DNA of 5,644 nucleotides from Thermoplasmata archaeon (GCA_021801305.1 JAJYYD010000016.1:1-5644); one strand, 5' to 3'. Shown: positions 1 through 5,421, counted from the first letter of the stretch. The notes: a model not told the origin generated them from the sequence alone. A program made the numbers and translations.

Positions 1-1
1 G

Positions 2-118
2 GGGGAATTTCTAGCCAGACTCAGAACCGAAATGGGAGGGTTGAGGGAGTACACAGGACGAACTTTCGAGGAAGTGCTTAACCTGGTCATGCTGGAACTC
101 GAAGAAGAATTTTCCTGA
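2..118 (+). CDS. C-terminal fragment of an unrecognised protein (5' end outside window)
   Basis: An open frame enters from the left edge and ends at TGA 116-118, giving 38 residues that finish in an acidic helix-like tail (FEEVLNLVMLELEEEFS). The alternation of charged and hydrophobic residues looks like a genuine amphipathic protein end, and the other two forward frames are less protein-like. I do not recognise the family and infer no function. It is transcribed towards the operon that reads leftwards from 2689, so the two units converge on the gap at 119-573. No strong oligo-T terminator directly follows the stop; T7 runs occur only at 328-334 and 374-380. Confidence 0.5.
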   Translation, partial: GEFLARLRTEMGGLREYTGRTFEEVLNLVMLELEEEFS

Positions 119-164
119 TCTCCACAATCTTGTCTTCCGATTTATTTCCTCAAAAATCTTCAGG

Positions 165-176
165 GGAGTATACTCC
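165..176. repeat. Perfect 12-bp palindrome
   Basis: GGAGTATACTCC reads identically on both strands. It lies about 50 bp after the stop of the left-edge gene and could be a protein binding site or simply chance. No promoter or gene start is close enough to assign a role. Confidence 0.3.
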
Positions 177-183
177 ATTATGT

Positions 184-539
184 TCAATTCAGATAGAAAA
201 AAGTTATTTCAGGTTTGGCGATGTTATGTCTGTAATACTATTTCCACAGCAGGTGCGTTGATGTACCTCTTTCTGTATCGGTGTATCTGCCGTGATATCC
301 AAGGGTATTGATCCTTTTCACGATCCCTTTTTTTGTTATCTTACCAGGCTTGATTTTCAGAAGCGGACAGGTATTTTTTTCTTATTTCAGTCTATAACAA
401 ACTTGCTATTAGAATTAATTCATCGCAAGAACGGTGGCTTTCTCCCGGAATAGAAATATAAAACATTTTCACCCTTATAGGTGCTGAAATCTATTTCGAT
501 GCAATAAATTGTTTACCCCGTGCTTGTGCTAATTTCCAT
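184..539 (-). pseudogene. Possible decayed coding region (fragments with in-frame stops)
   Basis: Reading leftwards, 539-420 gives an ATG-started frame of 39 codons broken by TAA at 513-515. After a short gap, 381-184 gives a second frame of about 65 codons broken by TAG at 238-240. Within the latter, residues such as GYHGRYTDTERGTSTHLLWK look like ordinary soluble protein. The two pieces are not in the same frame, and neither matches a family I can name. Decay of a gene downstream of the transporter operon, or of a transposase, would explain it. Stop spacing is only modestly better than chance in AT-rich DNA, so this is tentative. Confidence 0.2.
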
Positions 540-573
540 TGAAGTTATTTTCCAGTTTCCCAAGAAAGATCTA

Positions 574-1335
574 TCATATTCCCGTAACGATGGTTATAGA
601 TTCAAGAAGTGATACGACGAGAAAGACTGACCCCAGGAAATAATAAATCGTGCTGTCTTTCATCTTAAGGGCTTTTTTGGCAAAATAGAATCCTGATACA
701 AGCGATACAATTCCTATTATGAAGCCACCGACCAGGTCAACGCTGTTGAGCACCAGATAACCGGCTGTGCCGCTGACCGCAGAAACAAACATAGCCAGGG
801 TTGCGGTGCCTACCATGGTTTTAGGATCCATGGAATAAAGGATCATCATTACAGCTATGAACATTATTCCGCCGCTGGTACCCAGTGTACCAGTAAGTAT
901 TCCAATAGGGAGGCTTGTCAGAAATCCAATGGCATATGGGTGTGGAAGTTCCCTGTGTTTAATTTTAAGGCCGGATTTAGCTCTCCTGAAAGACTGAAAA
1001 GCCATGGCAAGCGCCATCAGTGCAAATACAATCTCCAGTGGCCTGTCGCTCACAAAAATGGCCACATGCGATCCTATCTGTGCACCCACAAGTGCCCCTC
1101 CACCCAGTATAAGGCCAATTTTCCAGTCTATCTTCTTCCCTCTTGTGTAAACATATACAACAGATGCAGTTGTGATTACGTCTACCAGAAGGCTTGTTCC
1201 TACAGCTATGTGAAAAGTATGTCCCAGAAAGGTCATGGCAGGCACCACAACTATGACGCCGCTTGATCCGGTTATTCCAGTAAGAATTCCTGTAATTATA
1301 CCTATTAATGTATAAATCCCAATGCTTTCAATCAT
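574..1335 (-). CDS. TauE/SafE-family (DUF81) membrane transporter
   Basis: This 253-residue polytopic membrane protein has about eight hydrophobic segments, the usual size for TauE/SafE. The family signature is an internal duplication: ITGILTGITGSSGV at residues 14-27 is mirrored by IGILTGTLGTSGGI at 144-157, each followed by a stretch ending in a VGT(S/A) motif (45-48 and 175-178). The basic loop near 116-128 should be cytoplasmic. Family members move small anions such as sulfite, sulfoacetate or related organic acids across the membrane; the substrate here cannot be read from sequence. The ATG overlaps the MFS stop by four bases (ATGA, 1332-1335), so the gene is the last cistron of the operon and probably translated by coupling. 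The first copy has SSGV where the second keeps SGG, a mild departure from a glycine-rich motif. Confidence 0.9.
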   Translation of the reverse strand: MIESIGIYTLIGIITGILTGITGSSGVIVVVPAMTFLGHTFHIAVGTSLLVDVITTASVVYVYTRGKKIDWKIGLILGGGALVGAQIGSHVAIFVSDRPLEIVFALMALAMAFQSFRRAKSGLKIKHRELPHPYAIGFLTSLPIGILTGTLGTSGGIMFIAVMMILYSMDPKTMVGTATLAMFVSAVSGTAGYLVLNSVDLVGGFIIGIVSLVSGFYFAKKALKMKDSTIYYFLGSVFLVVSLLESITIVTGI

Positions 1336-2558
1336 TTCAATCCCGATGCCATTAAACCCGCATCCGGTCTTTTCCTTAACCTGAACATGCTGATTACACC
1401 AATGAACGGCCCAATACTAAGAAGAGAAAATGCAAATTTCCATCCCACAATAGGAACTACATAACCTATGAGATCGATGGATCCCACGGTTATAAGAAAG
1501 CCTATTGCCATCTGAAACGTGAGTGCGCTACCAGTGAATTCCTGGGGGCTTAATTCTGTAACTGCAGTTGAAAATTGCGCAGAATCTGATATAACCGTTA
1601 TTCCCCAGATAAACGCAAGTGCCAGTGTTGCAACAGGCAACAGGCCGAACGTAAAGCCGATTGCCACAGAGCACAACCCACTAATTGACATCGATATTAT
1701 GGTTTCCGCTGTTCTGCCTATCCTGTCGGATATGTAACCTCCAAATATTGATCCTACAAGGCCAGCAAGCCCAATGACAGCAAAAGCACCGATTGTGGAA
1801 TAAATCAACAGCAGGGAATTAACATAGTAGTTTCTCCAGCTCAGATATAAAAAGGTAGGTATCCATGTCCACATGGCGTAAAGTTCCCACATATGCCCAA
1901 AATATCCGATATTATCATACATCAGTGATCTGTTCCTTATTACAGTCGATATGTGTTTCCATGTGAATCTTGGCCGTCGAATCTTTACGGGCGGATCGTG
2001 AAACTTTAGAACGGAAATAAAAGCAGAGATTACCGCAAGCCCGGAACTTATGAATATGAGAATTTCCCAGTTTCCTGCAAGAGATAATCCCACCACAAAT
2101 TCCGGCAATGCAGAACCCAGAGTAAGCCCTCCAATAAGTAACCCAATTGCCAGTCCCCTACCTTTTGGAAACCATGATGAAATGAACTGAACAGCCACCG
2201 GATAAATCCCCGCAAGAAAAAGTCCGGTCAAAAATCTTAACAGAAAAGCCAGTATAATAAAATGAACTGAAAAAACAAACAGAAAATTAAAAAAAGAAGC
2301 AAATCCAGCAGACACCGTAAAGATTATTCTGGAATTCAGCCGGTCCTGTAATCCAAGCGTGGCACTTATGAGGGCGCCTGCAACAAATCCTATCTGCACT
2401 GACGAGGTAATCAGCGGAGTTTCAATAGGTGAAAGATCCATAACAGCGGTAAGGGTTGATGATACTGCTGATGCACTGAACCAGAGACTCATGGCCAGGA
2501 CTTCGGCTATGGTCACCCACATTAATATCTCTTTTTTCCGATCTGTTATAATTTTCAT
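1332..2558 (-). CDS. Major facilitator superfamily transporter
   Basis: This 408-residue transporter has twelve predicted transmembrane helices, typical of MFS. Numbered from the ATG at 2558, visible motifs are RFLTG (108-112, helix 4), SWFPKGRGLAIG (128-139), GYFGHMWELYAMW (218-230, a hallmark of a poorly characterised MFS subgroup that I recall from many prokaryotic genomes) and the loop 8-9 motif GGYISDRIGRT (273-283), the classical GxxxDRxGR signature. The equivalent N-terminal loop (LQDRLNSR, 70-77) is degenerate. I prefer ATG 2558 because it forms an ATGA overlap with the small ORF upstream; GTG at 2567 would add three residues, and an in-frame TAG lies just before it. The 3' end overlaps the TauE-type gene. 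Substrate is unknown. Pairing with TauE/SafE hints at a small anion or organic acid (inference). Confidence 0.92.
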   Translation of the reverse strand: MKIITDRKKEILMWVTIAEVLAMSLWFSASAVSSTLTAVMDLSPIETPLITSSVQIGFVAGALISATLGLQDRLNSRIIFTVSAGFASFFNFLFVFSVHFIILAFLLRFLTGLFLAGIYPVAVQFISSWFPKGRGLAIGLLIGGLTLGSALPEFVVGLSLAGNWEILIFISSGLAVISAFISVLKFHDPPVKIRRPRFTWKHISTVIRNRSLMYDNIGYFGHMWELYAMWTWIPTFLYLSWRNYYVNSLLLIYSTIGAFAVIGLAGLVGSIFGGYISDRIGRTAETIISMSISGLCSVAIGFTFGLLPVATLALAFIWGITVISDSAQFSTAVTELSPQEFTGSALTFQMAIGFLITVGSIDLIGYVVPIVGWKFAFSLLSIGPFIGVISMFRLRKRPDAGLMASGLK

Positions 2559-2689
2559 TTCGGGCACTGAAGTATGCTAAATCTTGTTCTTTGGTACTGG
2601 TGGAATGTTTCAAACCTGGCTTTTATATTTTCTGTAACCCCGGGAATATCCAGCAGGGTTATAGCATTCAGTCTAATCATTGCTATCAT
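2555..2689 (-). CDS. Small ORF (44 aa) leading the MFS-TauE operon
   Basis: ATG at 2687-2689 opens a 44-codon frame ending in TGA 2555-2557, which overlaps the MFS ATG in the same ATGA arrangement as the next junction. The product begins MIAMIRLNAITLLDIPG and ends FSILQCPK; it has a short hydrophobic start, a basic/aromatic middle and one cysteine (42). A TATA box spans 19 to 26 bases upstream of the ATG, as expected for an almost leaderless archaeal message. I do not recognise the family. It could be a true small protein or a leader peptide coupling translation to the MFS gene. The coupling and promoter spacing support it; lack of known homologues and shortness are the doubts. A second in-frame ATG is at codon 4. 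Confidence 0.5.
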   Translation of the reverse strand: MIAMIRLNAITLLDIPGVTENIKARFETFHQYQRTRFSILQCPK

Positions 2690-2702
2690 TGGGTTAGGCG
2701 TA

Positions 2703-2721
2703 CCCCATTAATAAATTGGGG
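2703..2721. promoter_or_regulatory. Palindrome centred on the TATA box (candidate operator)
   Basis: CCCCA at 2703-2707 is the reverse complement of TGGGG at 2717-2721, with the 9-base centre containing the TATA box; one further T-A pair (2709 with 2715) extends the symmetry. A dimeric regulator bound here would block TBP, so a repressor site is the simplest reading. It is an inference from symmetry and position. Confidence 0.4.
2708..2715 (-). promoter_or_regulatory. Probable box A (TATA) of the MFS-TauE operon
   Basis: On the minus strand the sequence reads TTTATTAA, 19 to 26 bases before the ATG of the 44-codon ORF, so transcription should start at or within a few bases of that ATG. It is framed by CCCCA and TGGGG arms (2703-2707 and 2717-2721). 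The oligo-T stretch 2725-2729 (minus strand ATTTTTCC) just upstream could serve to end the HxlR transcript. Confidence 0.5.
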
Positions 2722-2726
2722 AGGAA

Positions 2727-2758
2727 AAATGATTAAACCTGGTTTAAATGATTAAACC
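2727..2758. repeat. 13-bp direct repeat with internal inverted repeat (candidate regulator site)
   Basis: AAATGATTAAACC occurs at 2727-2739 and again at 2746-2758, a 19-bp period. Between them the near-perfect palindrome TTAAACC-T-GGTTTAA spans 2733-2747. The block sits 12 bp upstream of the proposed TATA box and 8 bp after the HxlR stop codon, where an archaeal activator or autoregulator would bind. A weaker related string, TCTAATCATT, lies at 2672-2681 near the small ORF start. The HxlR protein encoded next door is the natural candidate ligand (inference). Confidence 0.5.
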
Positions 2759-2765
2759 GTATAAG

Positions 2766-3116
2766 TCACTTGAAATAGCAATTACAATCAATCCACTTAA
2801 AAAATGGAATCAGTTTTTCTCTTAATTCTTGCCCTTTGTCGGTCAGTTGGTATTTTACAGAGACAGGGTAGAGGTCCACAACTCTTCTCTCAGTTATTCC
2901 AGCGGCTGACATTTCTTTAAGCCTTGCTGAAAGAAGGTTTGGCCTGGGACATCCGACAATCTTTTTAAGTTCGTTAAAATTCACAGATTCGTAGTTTCCA
3001 AGAACGCCTATTATAATAAGTGAATACTTTTTCCCGAGTATTTTCAATATATTCTCCGACTTACTGAGGTTGATAGTTTTTCCATCATGCTTAATGCTAA
3101 AGGTATCTAAAGTCAC
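2766..3116 (-). CDS. HxlR-family winged-helix transcriptional regulator
   Basis: The 116-residue protein matches the HxlR/DUF24 pattern: a first helix with ILKILGKKYSLIIIGVL (23-39), then FNELKKIVGCPRPNLLSARLKEM (47-69) as the helix-turn-helix, and a wing ending in VSVKYQLTDKGQELRE (85-100). HxlR proteins bind DNA as dimers and often sense electrophiles, aldehydes or redox change. The usual N-terminal cysteine before the first helix is absent; instead Cys56 lies at the start of the recognition helix and Cys111/Cys113 form a CNC near the end. The GTG start is fixed by an in-frame TAG 15 bases upstream and by AGGAG about nine bases before it. It lies upstream of the transporter operon on the same strand with repeats in between, so it probably controls that operon. 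Effector unknown. Confidence 0.88.
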   Translation of the reverse strand: MTLDTFSIKHDGKTINLSKSENILKILGKKYSLIIIGVLGNYESVNFNELKKIVGCPRPNLLSARLKEMSAAGITERRVVDLYPVSVKYQLTDKGQELREKLIPFFKWIDCNCYFK

Positions 3117-3256
3117 TTCAGGATTCTCCTATGTGTTACAATTATGTTTAACAGTCTATTCAACTTGTTGGAATTGGGTGTTCGTGGGTTTTTCAATTCT
3201 GAAATACTGAAGTCATCCAATGGCAAACATTCATGAGTTCTCGCATTAATAGCCAT
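3113..3256 (-). CDS. Possible small ORF (47 aa) overlapping the HxlR start
   Basis: ATG 3254-3256 opens 47 codons ending in TGA 3113-3115, which overlaps the HxlR GTG as GTGA, the same sort of junction as the operon downstream. The product is hydrophilic with a basic C-terminus (NKLNRLLNIIVTHRRILK). A weak TATA-like TTAAAGTAA lies at 3282-3290. GAGGA precedes the ATG but is only one base away, too close to be a normal ribosome site. A 30-codon frame on the opposite strand (3144-3236) is equally open, so chance cannot be excluded. I recognise no family. Confidence 0.25.
   Translation of the reverse strand: MAINARTHECLPLDDFSISELKNPRTPNSNKLNRLLNIIVTHRRILK
3125..3130 (-). promoter_or_regulatory. 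Shine-Dalgarno sequence of the HxlR gene
   Basis: The minus strand reads AGGAGA, eight bases before GTG 3114-3116. It is the strongest ribosome-binding site seen in the window and decides the non-ATG start. Its presence implies a leadered or coupled message, unlike the near-leaderless genes elsewhere in the window. Confidence 0.6.
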
Positions 3257-3313
3257 GTCCTCGGAATGCAATATGAAGGCCTTACTTTAAGATTATCTGC
3301 AATCGATATAACT

Positions 3314-3526
3314 TCATGAAATCCGGAAAATCATCTGTAGCACAAACTCATTAGTTTTTGTATAGCTTATTTTCTATTCACAGTCACAGTATGCAAACCT
3401 GTCAACTATTTTCTCTTCCAGTATACATGATTATATGAAGCAACCGGATTCCAGCAGAAGAGACAATTGCTTTCTCTTGTATTTAAGGCACTATCCGTAT
3501 ATGCATTTATGGGTGTTCGCTTTCAT
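3314..3526 (-). pseudogene. Possible decayed TnpB-like (IS200/IS605) N-terminus
   Basis: Starting at ATG 3524-3526 a single frame reads MKANTHKCIYG, stop, KRKQLSLLLESGCFI, stop, SCILEEKIVDRFAY, and after a third stop KISYTKTNEF. This order recalls the start of TnpB proteins, where a YKxRIYP-like motif is followed by a Gly/Cys-RFVYN-Leu-Glu block and a later Ser-Tyr segment. Stops at 3491, 3431, 3374 and 3314 disable it. The spacing of stops is what random AT-rich sequence would give, and no insertion-sequence ends were identified, so the resemblance may be coincidence. Confidence 0.2.
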
Positions 3527-3623
3527 CCTTACTCAAAGAGTGTGGTATTACACCTTAAGAAGGGTTAAAAATCTTGTCGATGCAGAAACAGATCCAACTA
3601 ACTTTTGTGTGTAGAATTGTACC

Positions 3624-3634
3624 AAAAATAATTA
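3624..3634 (+). promoter_or_regulatory. Probable box A (TATA) of the surface-protein gene
   Basis: AAAAATAATTA is centred about 27 bases before ATG 3656, the spacing expected when transcription begins at the start codon. There is no Shine-Dalgarno sequence before the ATG, which fits a leaderless message. Confidence 0.45.
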
Positions 3635-3655
3635 TGGGAAGAACAATATATGTAA

Positions 3656-4609
3656 ATGTTGAAAAGACTGATTGTTCTTTCTGTTTTGTTTCTGCTGGTT
3701 GCTGTGCCCGCAGTATCATATGCCCAGGCACCTCAGCATCCCTCCGGTAATATAATGCCATTTTCATATCCAACGGTAGAAATAACAGTCAATAAAACCA
3801 CTTCATTCAATCTTTCACTTGAGACTATTCTTCTGGTTCGTGATATAGACAACCACCATTTTGCCTATTCGGCTATATTGAGGATGGGCAGGTGGAATGC
3901 CAGATCAAGCAATGACAATATATCCTATTCTTCCACCCTTTTCTTGCGGCCTTATAATCCCCAGTTGATGATATCCCCGGGGAGTCCTTTTCCCAAGAGC
4001 TTACAGCAGCCTCTGACAGTTCATGTTGAGGTAAACATTACAAAGTCTGGCAGTGCGCCATACGTAAGTGTGGGAAATAACTCCATAAATTCCACCCTTG
4101 AAATTACTTATTACCTCAAGTTCAATAACAAGATTCCTGGATCCGGCTATGTGGTCATAGCCCAGGGAATAGCAGAAAACAGCAGGTTCAATCCCTTCAC
4201 CTTGAAACCCCAGAATAATGGATATTCTATCCGTGGGCATGATTTTGGCAGGGGACTTGTCTTTTCAAATAACACCACGAACAACACCTTTGCAGAATTC
4301 TGGTGGAAAAATACCTATGAACTCAACGGGATCACGCAAAACGTGTCTACAAATTATACTATCTCAAATAACAGGGAGTCATTAATACTATTCAGGTACA
4401 ATTATACAAACGGAATCAGTACATTATTCCAGGACCCATATTTCACGCTTTACGGTCTCAACATATTTTCATATCCCATTATCAAGCAGGACCTGGACCG
4501 GGCATATAACTTCATTATAATCCACATTGAGGAGCTTATAGCCGGAGTGGGTATAGGGACGGGACTTATTGGGATGACGTACGCTTCCTACAGAAAAAGG
4601 AAATTCTAA
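3656..4609 (+). CDS. Exported, membrane-anchored, sequon-rich surface protein
   Basis: This 317-residue protein has a classic signal peptide (Lys3-Arg4, hydrophobic 5-20, likely cleavage after SYA at 23 or AQA at 25), a large external domain to about residue 285, a hydrophobic C-terminal segment (roughly 286-310, best part LIAGVGIGTGLIGMTYA) and a cytosolic RKRK tail. The external part is rich in Asn, Ser and Thr and carries twelve N-x-S/T sequons (N46, 52, 88, 127, 141, 145, 205, 206, 209, 229, 233, 249). It has no cysteine at all, as is common in proteins facing hot acid. The beta-strand-like pattern suggests an adhesin- or S-layer-associated domain, but I recognise no family. The ATG follows directly after an in-frame TAA. 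Its TAA stop overlaps the stop of the convergent regulator gene. Confidence 0.82.
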   Translation: MLKRLIVLSVLFLLVAVPAVSYAQAPQHPSGNIMPFSYPTVEITVNKTTSFNLSLETILLVRDIDNHHFAYSAILRMGRWNARSSNDNISYSSTLFLRPYNPQLMISPGSPFPKSLQQPLTVHVEVNITKSGSAPYVSVGNNSINSTLEITYYLKFNNKIPGSGYVVIAQGIAENSRFNPFTLKPQNNGYSIRGHDFGRGLVFSNNTTNNTFAEFWWKNTYELNGITQNVSTNYTISNNRESLILFRYNYTNGISTLFQDPYFTLYGLNIFSYPIIKQDLDRAYNFIIIHIEELIAGVGIGTGLIGMTYASYRKRKF

Positions 4610-5115
4610 GGCTCATCCAGCAACGAATAAAGATTTTCCTCCAGTGTGCCAATAAAGCCTTTCCTGTATTTTTTCAGAATTTTTATAACACGATTCCTGT
4701 CTGCAAGGGCCAAATGTTCTACGCCGTCCACAAAATTCCTTAAGATTACCCCATCTTTTTCCATATTTCCTATGGCTTCCCTTATCTTTTCCTGTTTCGA
4801 CCTTCTGCCCTTCACGACTGCACGATCTTCCAACTCTCCCTGCCTGATAAGGCTCTGTATAACGGAAGAGGAGTACGGGCCCCTGAGATAAAAGATAATC
4901 TTCCTGTCCAGGAGGCTCCCCTGGTCAGGGATAAAATATCTCCTGTTTTTTCCGTCCTCCCTGATCATGACTTTCTCTGATCTTTCAAGCTGGTACAGGT
5001 GATATTCTGCCTGGCCCACGGCCATGCCGGATATCCTCTGGATTTCCCTGAAATGAATTCCCGGATTCTCGGATATTATCTTAAGCAGTTTATCACGTGC
5101 GGGGCTTTCAGCCAA
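4606..5115 (-). CDS. Tandem winged-helix transcriptional regulator
   Basis: The 169-residue protein has an N-terminal winged helix (7-63: ILL-type first helix, HFREIQRISGMAVGQAEYHL as helix-turn-helix, wing ending RRYFIPD) and a second, more divergent helix-turn-helix (about 72-138; VIQSLIRQGE, then KQEKIREAIGNMEKDGVI and a wing ending HLALAD). This layout is widespread among archaeal regulators of the ArsR/MarR-like superfamily. No metal-binding cysteines are present; the protein has none. TTG 5113-5115 is chosen because a stop lies two codons upstream, the first helix begins at residue 7 and GAGGT lies eight bases before it. It follows the small membrane protein by two bases, so they are probably co-translated. 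Targets may include its own operon and the convergent surface-protein gene (inference). Its TAG overlaps the neighbour's TAA. Confidence 0.85.
   Translation of the reverse strand: MAESPARDKLLKIISENPGIHFREIQRISGMAVGQAEYHLYQLERSEKVMIREDGKNRRYFIPDQGSLLDRKIIFYLRGPYSSSVIQSLIRQGELEDRAVVKGRRSKQEKIREAIGNMEKDGVILRNFVDGVEHLALADRNRVIKILKKYRKGFIGTLEENLYSLLDEP
4669..4684 (+). terminator. Possible oligo-T terminator of the surface-protein gene
   Basis: On the + strand, T6 (4669-4674) and T5 (4680-4684) runs occur 60 to 75 bases after the stop. Archaeal transcription often ends at such runs without a hairpin. They lie inside the opposite-strand regulator gene, where they come from its lysine codons, so the role is uncertain. 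Confidence 0.3.
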
Positions 5116-5117
5116 TT

Positions 5118-5387
5118 TCAGTTACCTCTCACTATTCCAGTATAAAACAGTGCAAGTATTGCAAGATCCACCAGGACAAAAAGATCCGTGTCGTAGGCTG
5201 CATACGGGATGATATAAAATACCTGAAGTATGAGGGCAATATCCTGGGCAAATATCAGGGCAAATACTGCCACTATATATCTCAGGATCTTCAGTCTTCT
5301 TTTCCGCCAGGCAGATACCGTAACAGCAAGAAGGAAAGCCGAAATTACGAGGGACAGCGCTTCAAAGAAAGTGGAAAGCTCCAGCAT
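5118..5387 (-). CDS. Small three-helix membrane protein (DUF7521-like)
   Basis: This 89-residue protein is almost entirely three hydrophobic helices at about 6-26, 34-59 and 68-86. The basic WRKRRLK between helices 1 and 2 should be cytoplasmic, placing the N-terminus and the PYAAYDTD loop outside. Asp49 and Asp74 sit within or at the edge of helices. Size, topology and position directly before a winged-helix gene recall the small archaeal membrane proteins annotated as DUF7521, but this is from memory of the pattern and not a search. A plausible role is a membrane partner or sensor for the regulator encoded two bases downstream (inference). The ATG is clear; the leader is short, with TATA-like sequence at 5423-5430. 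Confidence 0.8.
   Translation of the reverse strand: MLELSTFFEALSLVISAFLLAVTVSAWRKRRLKILRYIVAVFALIFAQDIALILQVFYIIPYAAYDTDLFVLVDLAILALFYTGIVRGN
5124..5128 (-). promoter_or_regulatory. Shine-Dalgarno sequence deciding a TTG start
   Basis: The minus strand reads GAGGT eight bases before TTG 5113-5115, inside the last codons of the upstream membrane protein gene. It supports the rare TTG start and co-translation of the pair. Confidence 0.55.
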
Positions 5388-5399
5388 TGTTAATCAATG
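5385..5399. repeat. Inverted repeat over the start codon of the small membrane protein gene
   Basis: CATTG (5385-5389) and CAATG (5395-5399) are reverse complements around TTAAT. The site covers the start codon and the expected transcription start, where a repressor would act. Autoregulation by the winged-helix protein of the same operon is a simple hypothesis. Confidence 0.3.
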
Positions 5400-5421
5400 G
5401 ATAGGTTCTTAAAAAATTATC

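Larger units (their letters stand above)
119..573. other. Gap between convergent genes; short coding-like scraps, no intact gene
   Basis: About 455 bases separate the left-edge gene from the TauE-type gene. I see no tRNA, rRNA or convincing RNA fold. There is a perfect 12-bp palindrome at 165-176, T7 runs on the + strand at 328-334 and 374-380, and an A6 run at 197-202 (T6 on the minus strand) that could help end transcription of the leftward operon. On the minus strand, frames 420-539 and 184-381 read like protein but are each interrupted by a stop codon and lack a proper start. This may be a decayed gene, or chance. Confidence 0.5.
3257..3655. other. Divergent gap without an intact gene
   Basis: About 400 bases between the HxlR side and the rightward surface-protein gene. 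It contains a 6-bp inverted repeat (AAGAGA 3458-3463, TCTCTT 3473-3478, nine-base loop), the promoter of the + strand gene near its right end, and a minus-strand frame with stops that faintly resembles a TnpB start. No RNA gene or intact ORF of note was found. Confidence 0.5.

Noticed and set aside
301..334. AAGGG...CCCTTTTTTT as an intrinsic terminator
   Set aside because: Only five pairs with a 19-base loop and mismatches inside; also about 200 bases past the nearest + strand stop.
940..1266. 108-codon + strand open frame
   Set aside because: It runs antisense to the TauE-type gene, whose transmembrane pattern and internal repeat are clear; cysteine- and histidine-rich composition here is typical of a shadow frame.
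2422..2613. 63-codon minus-strand frame from a TTG
   Set aside because: It overlaps the small ORF and the MFS N-terminus in another frame, has low-complexity hydrophilic composition and no start signals.
2621..2630. AAATATAAAA on the minus strand as the MFS promoter
   Set aside because: It would give a leader of about 40 bases without a Shine-Dalgarno sequence, and it lies within the 44-codon ORF (codons for Asn-Ile-Lys). It may be a secondary promoter, but the box at 2708-2715 fits better.
3458..3478. AAGAGA/TCTCTT hairpin as an insertion-sequence end or terminator
   Set aside because: Six-base stem with a nine-base loop, no oligo-T tail and no matching partner elsewhere; likely chance.
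3555..3773. 72-codon minus-strand frame opposite the surface-protein start
   Set aside because: It covers the promoter and signal-peptide region of a well supported gene on the other strand and has no promoter or family signature.
5097..5393. 98-codon + strand frame antisense to the small membrane protein
   Set aside because: The opposite frame has an excellent three-helix membrane pattern and a Shine-Dalgarno-coupled neighbour; this one is rich in Cys, Lys and Tyr without domain features.
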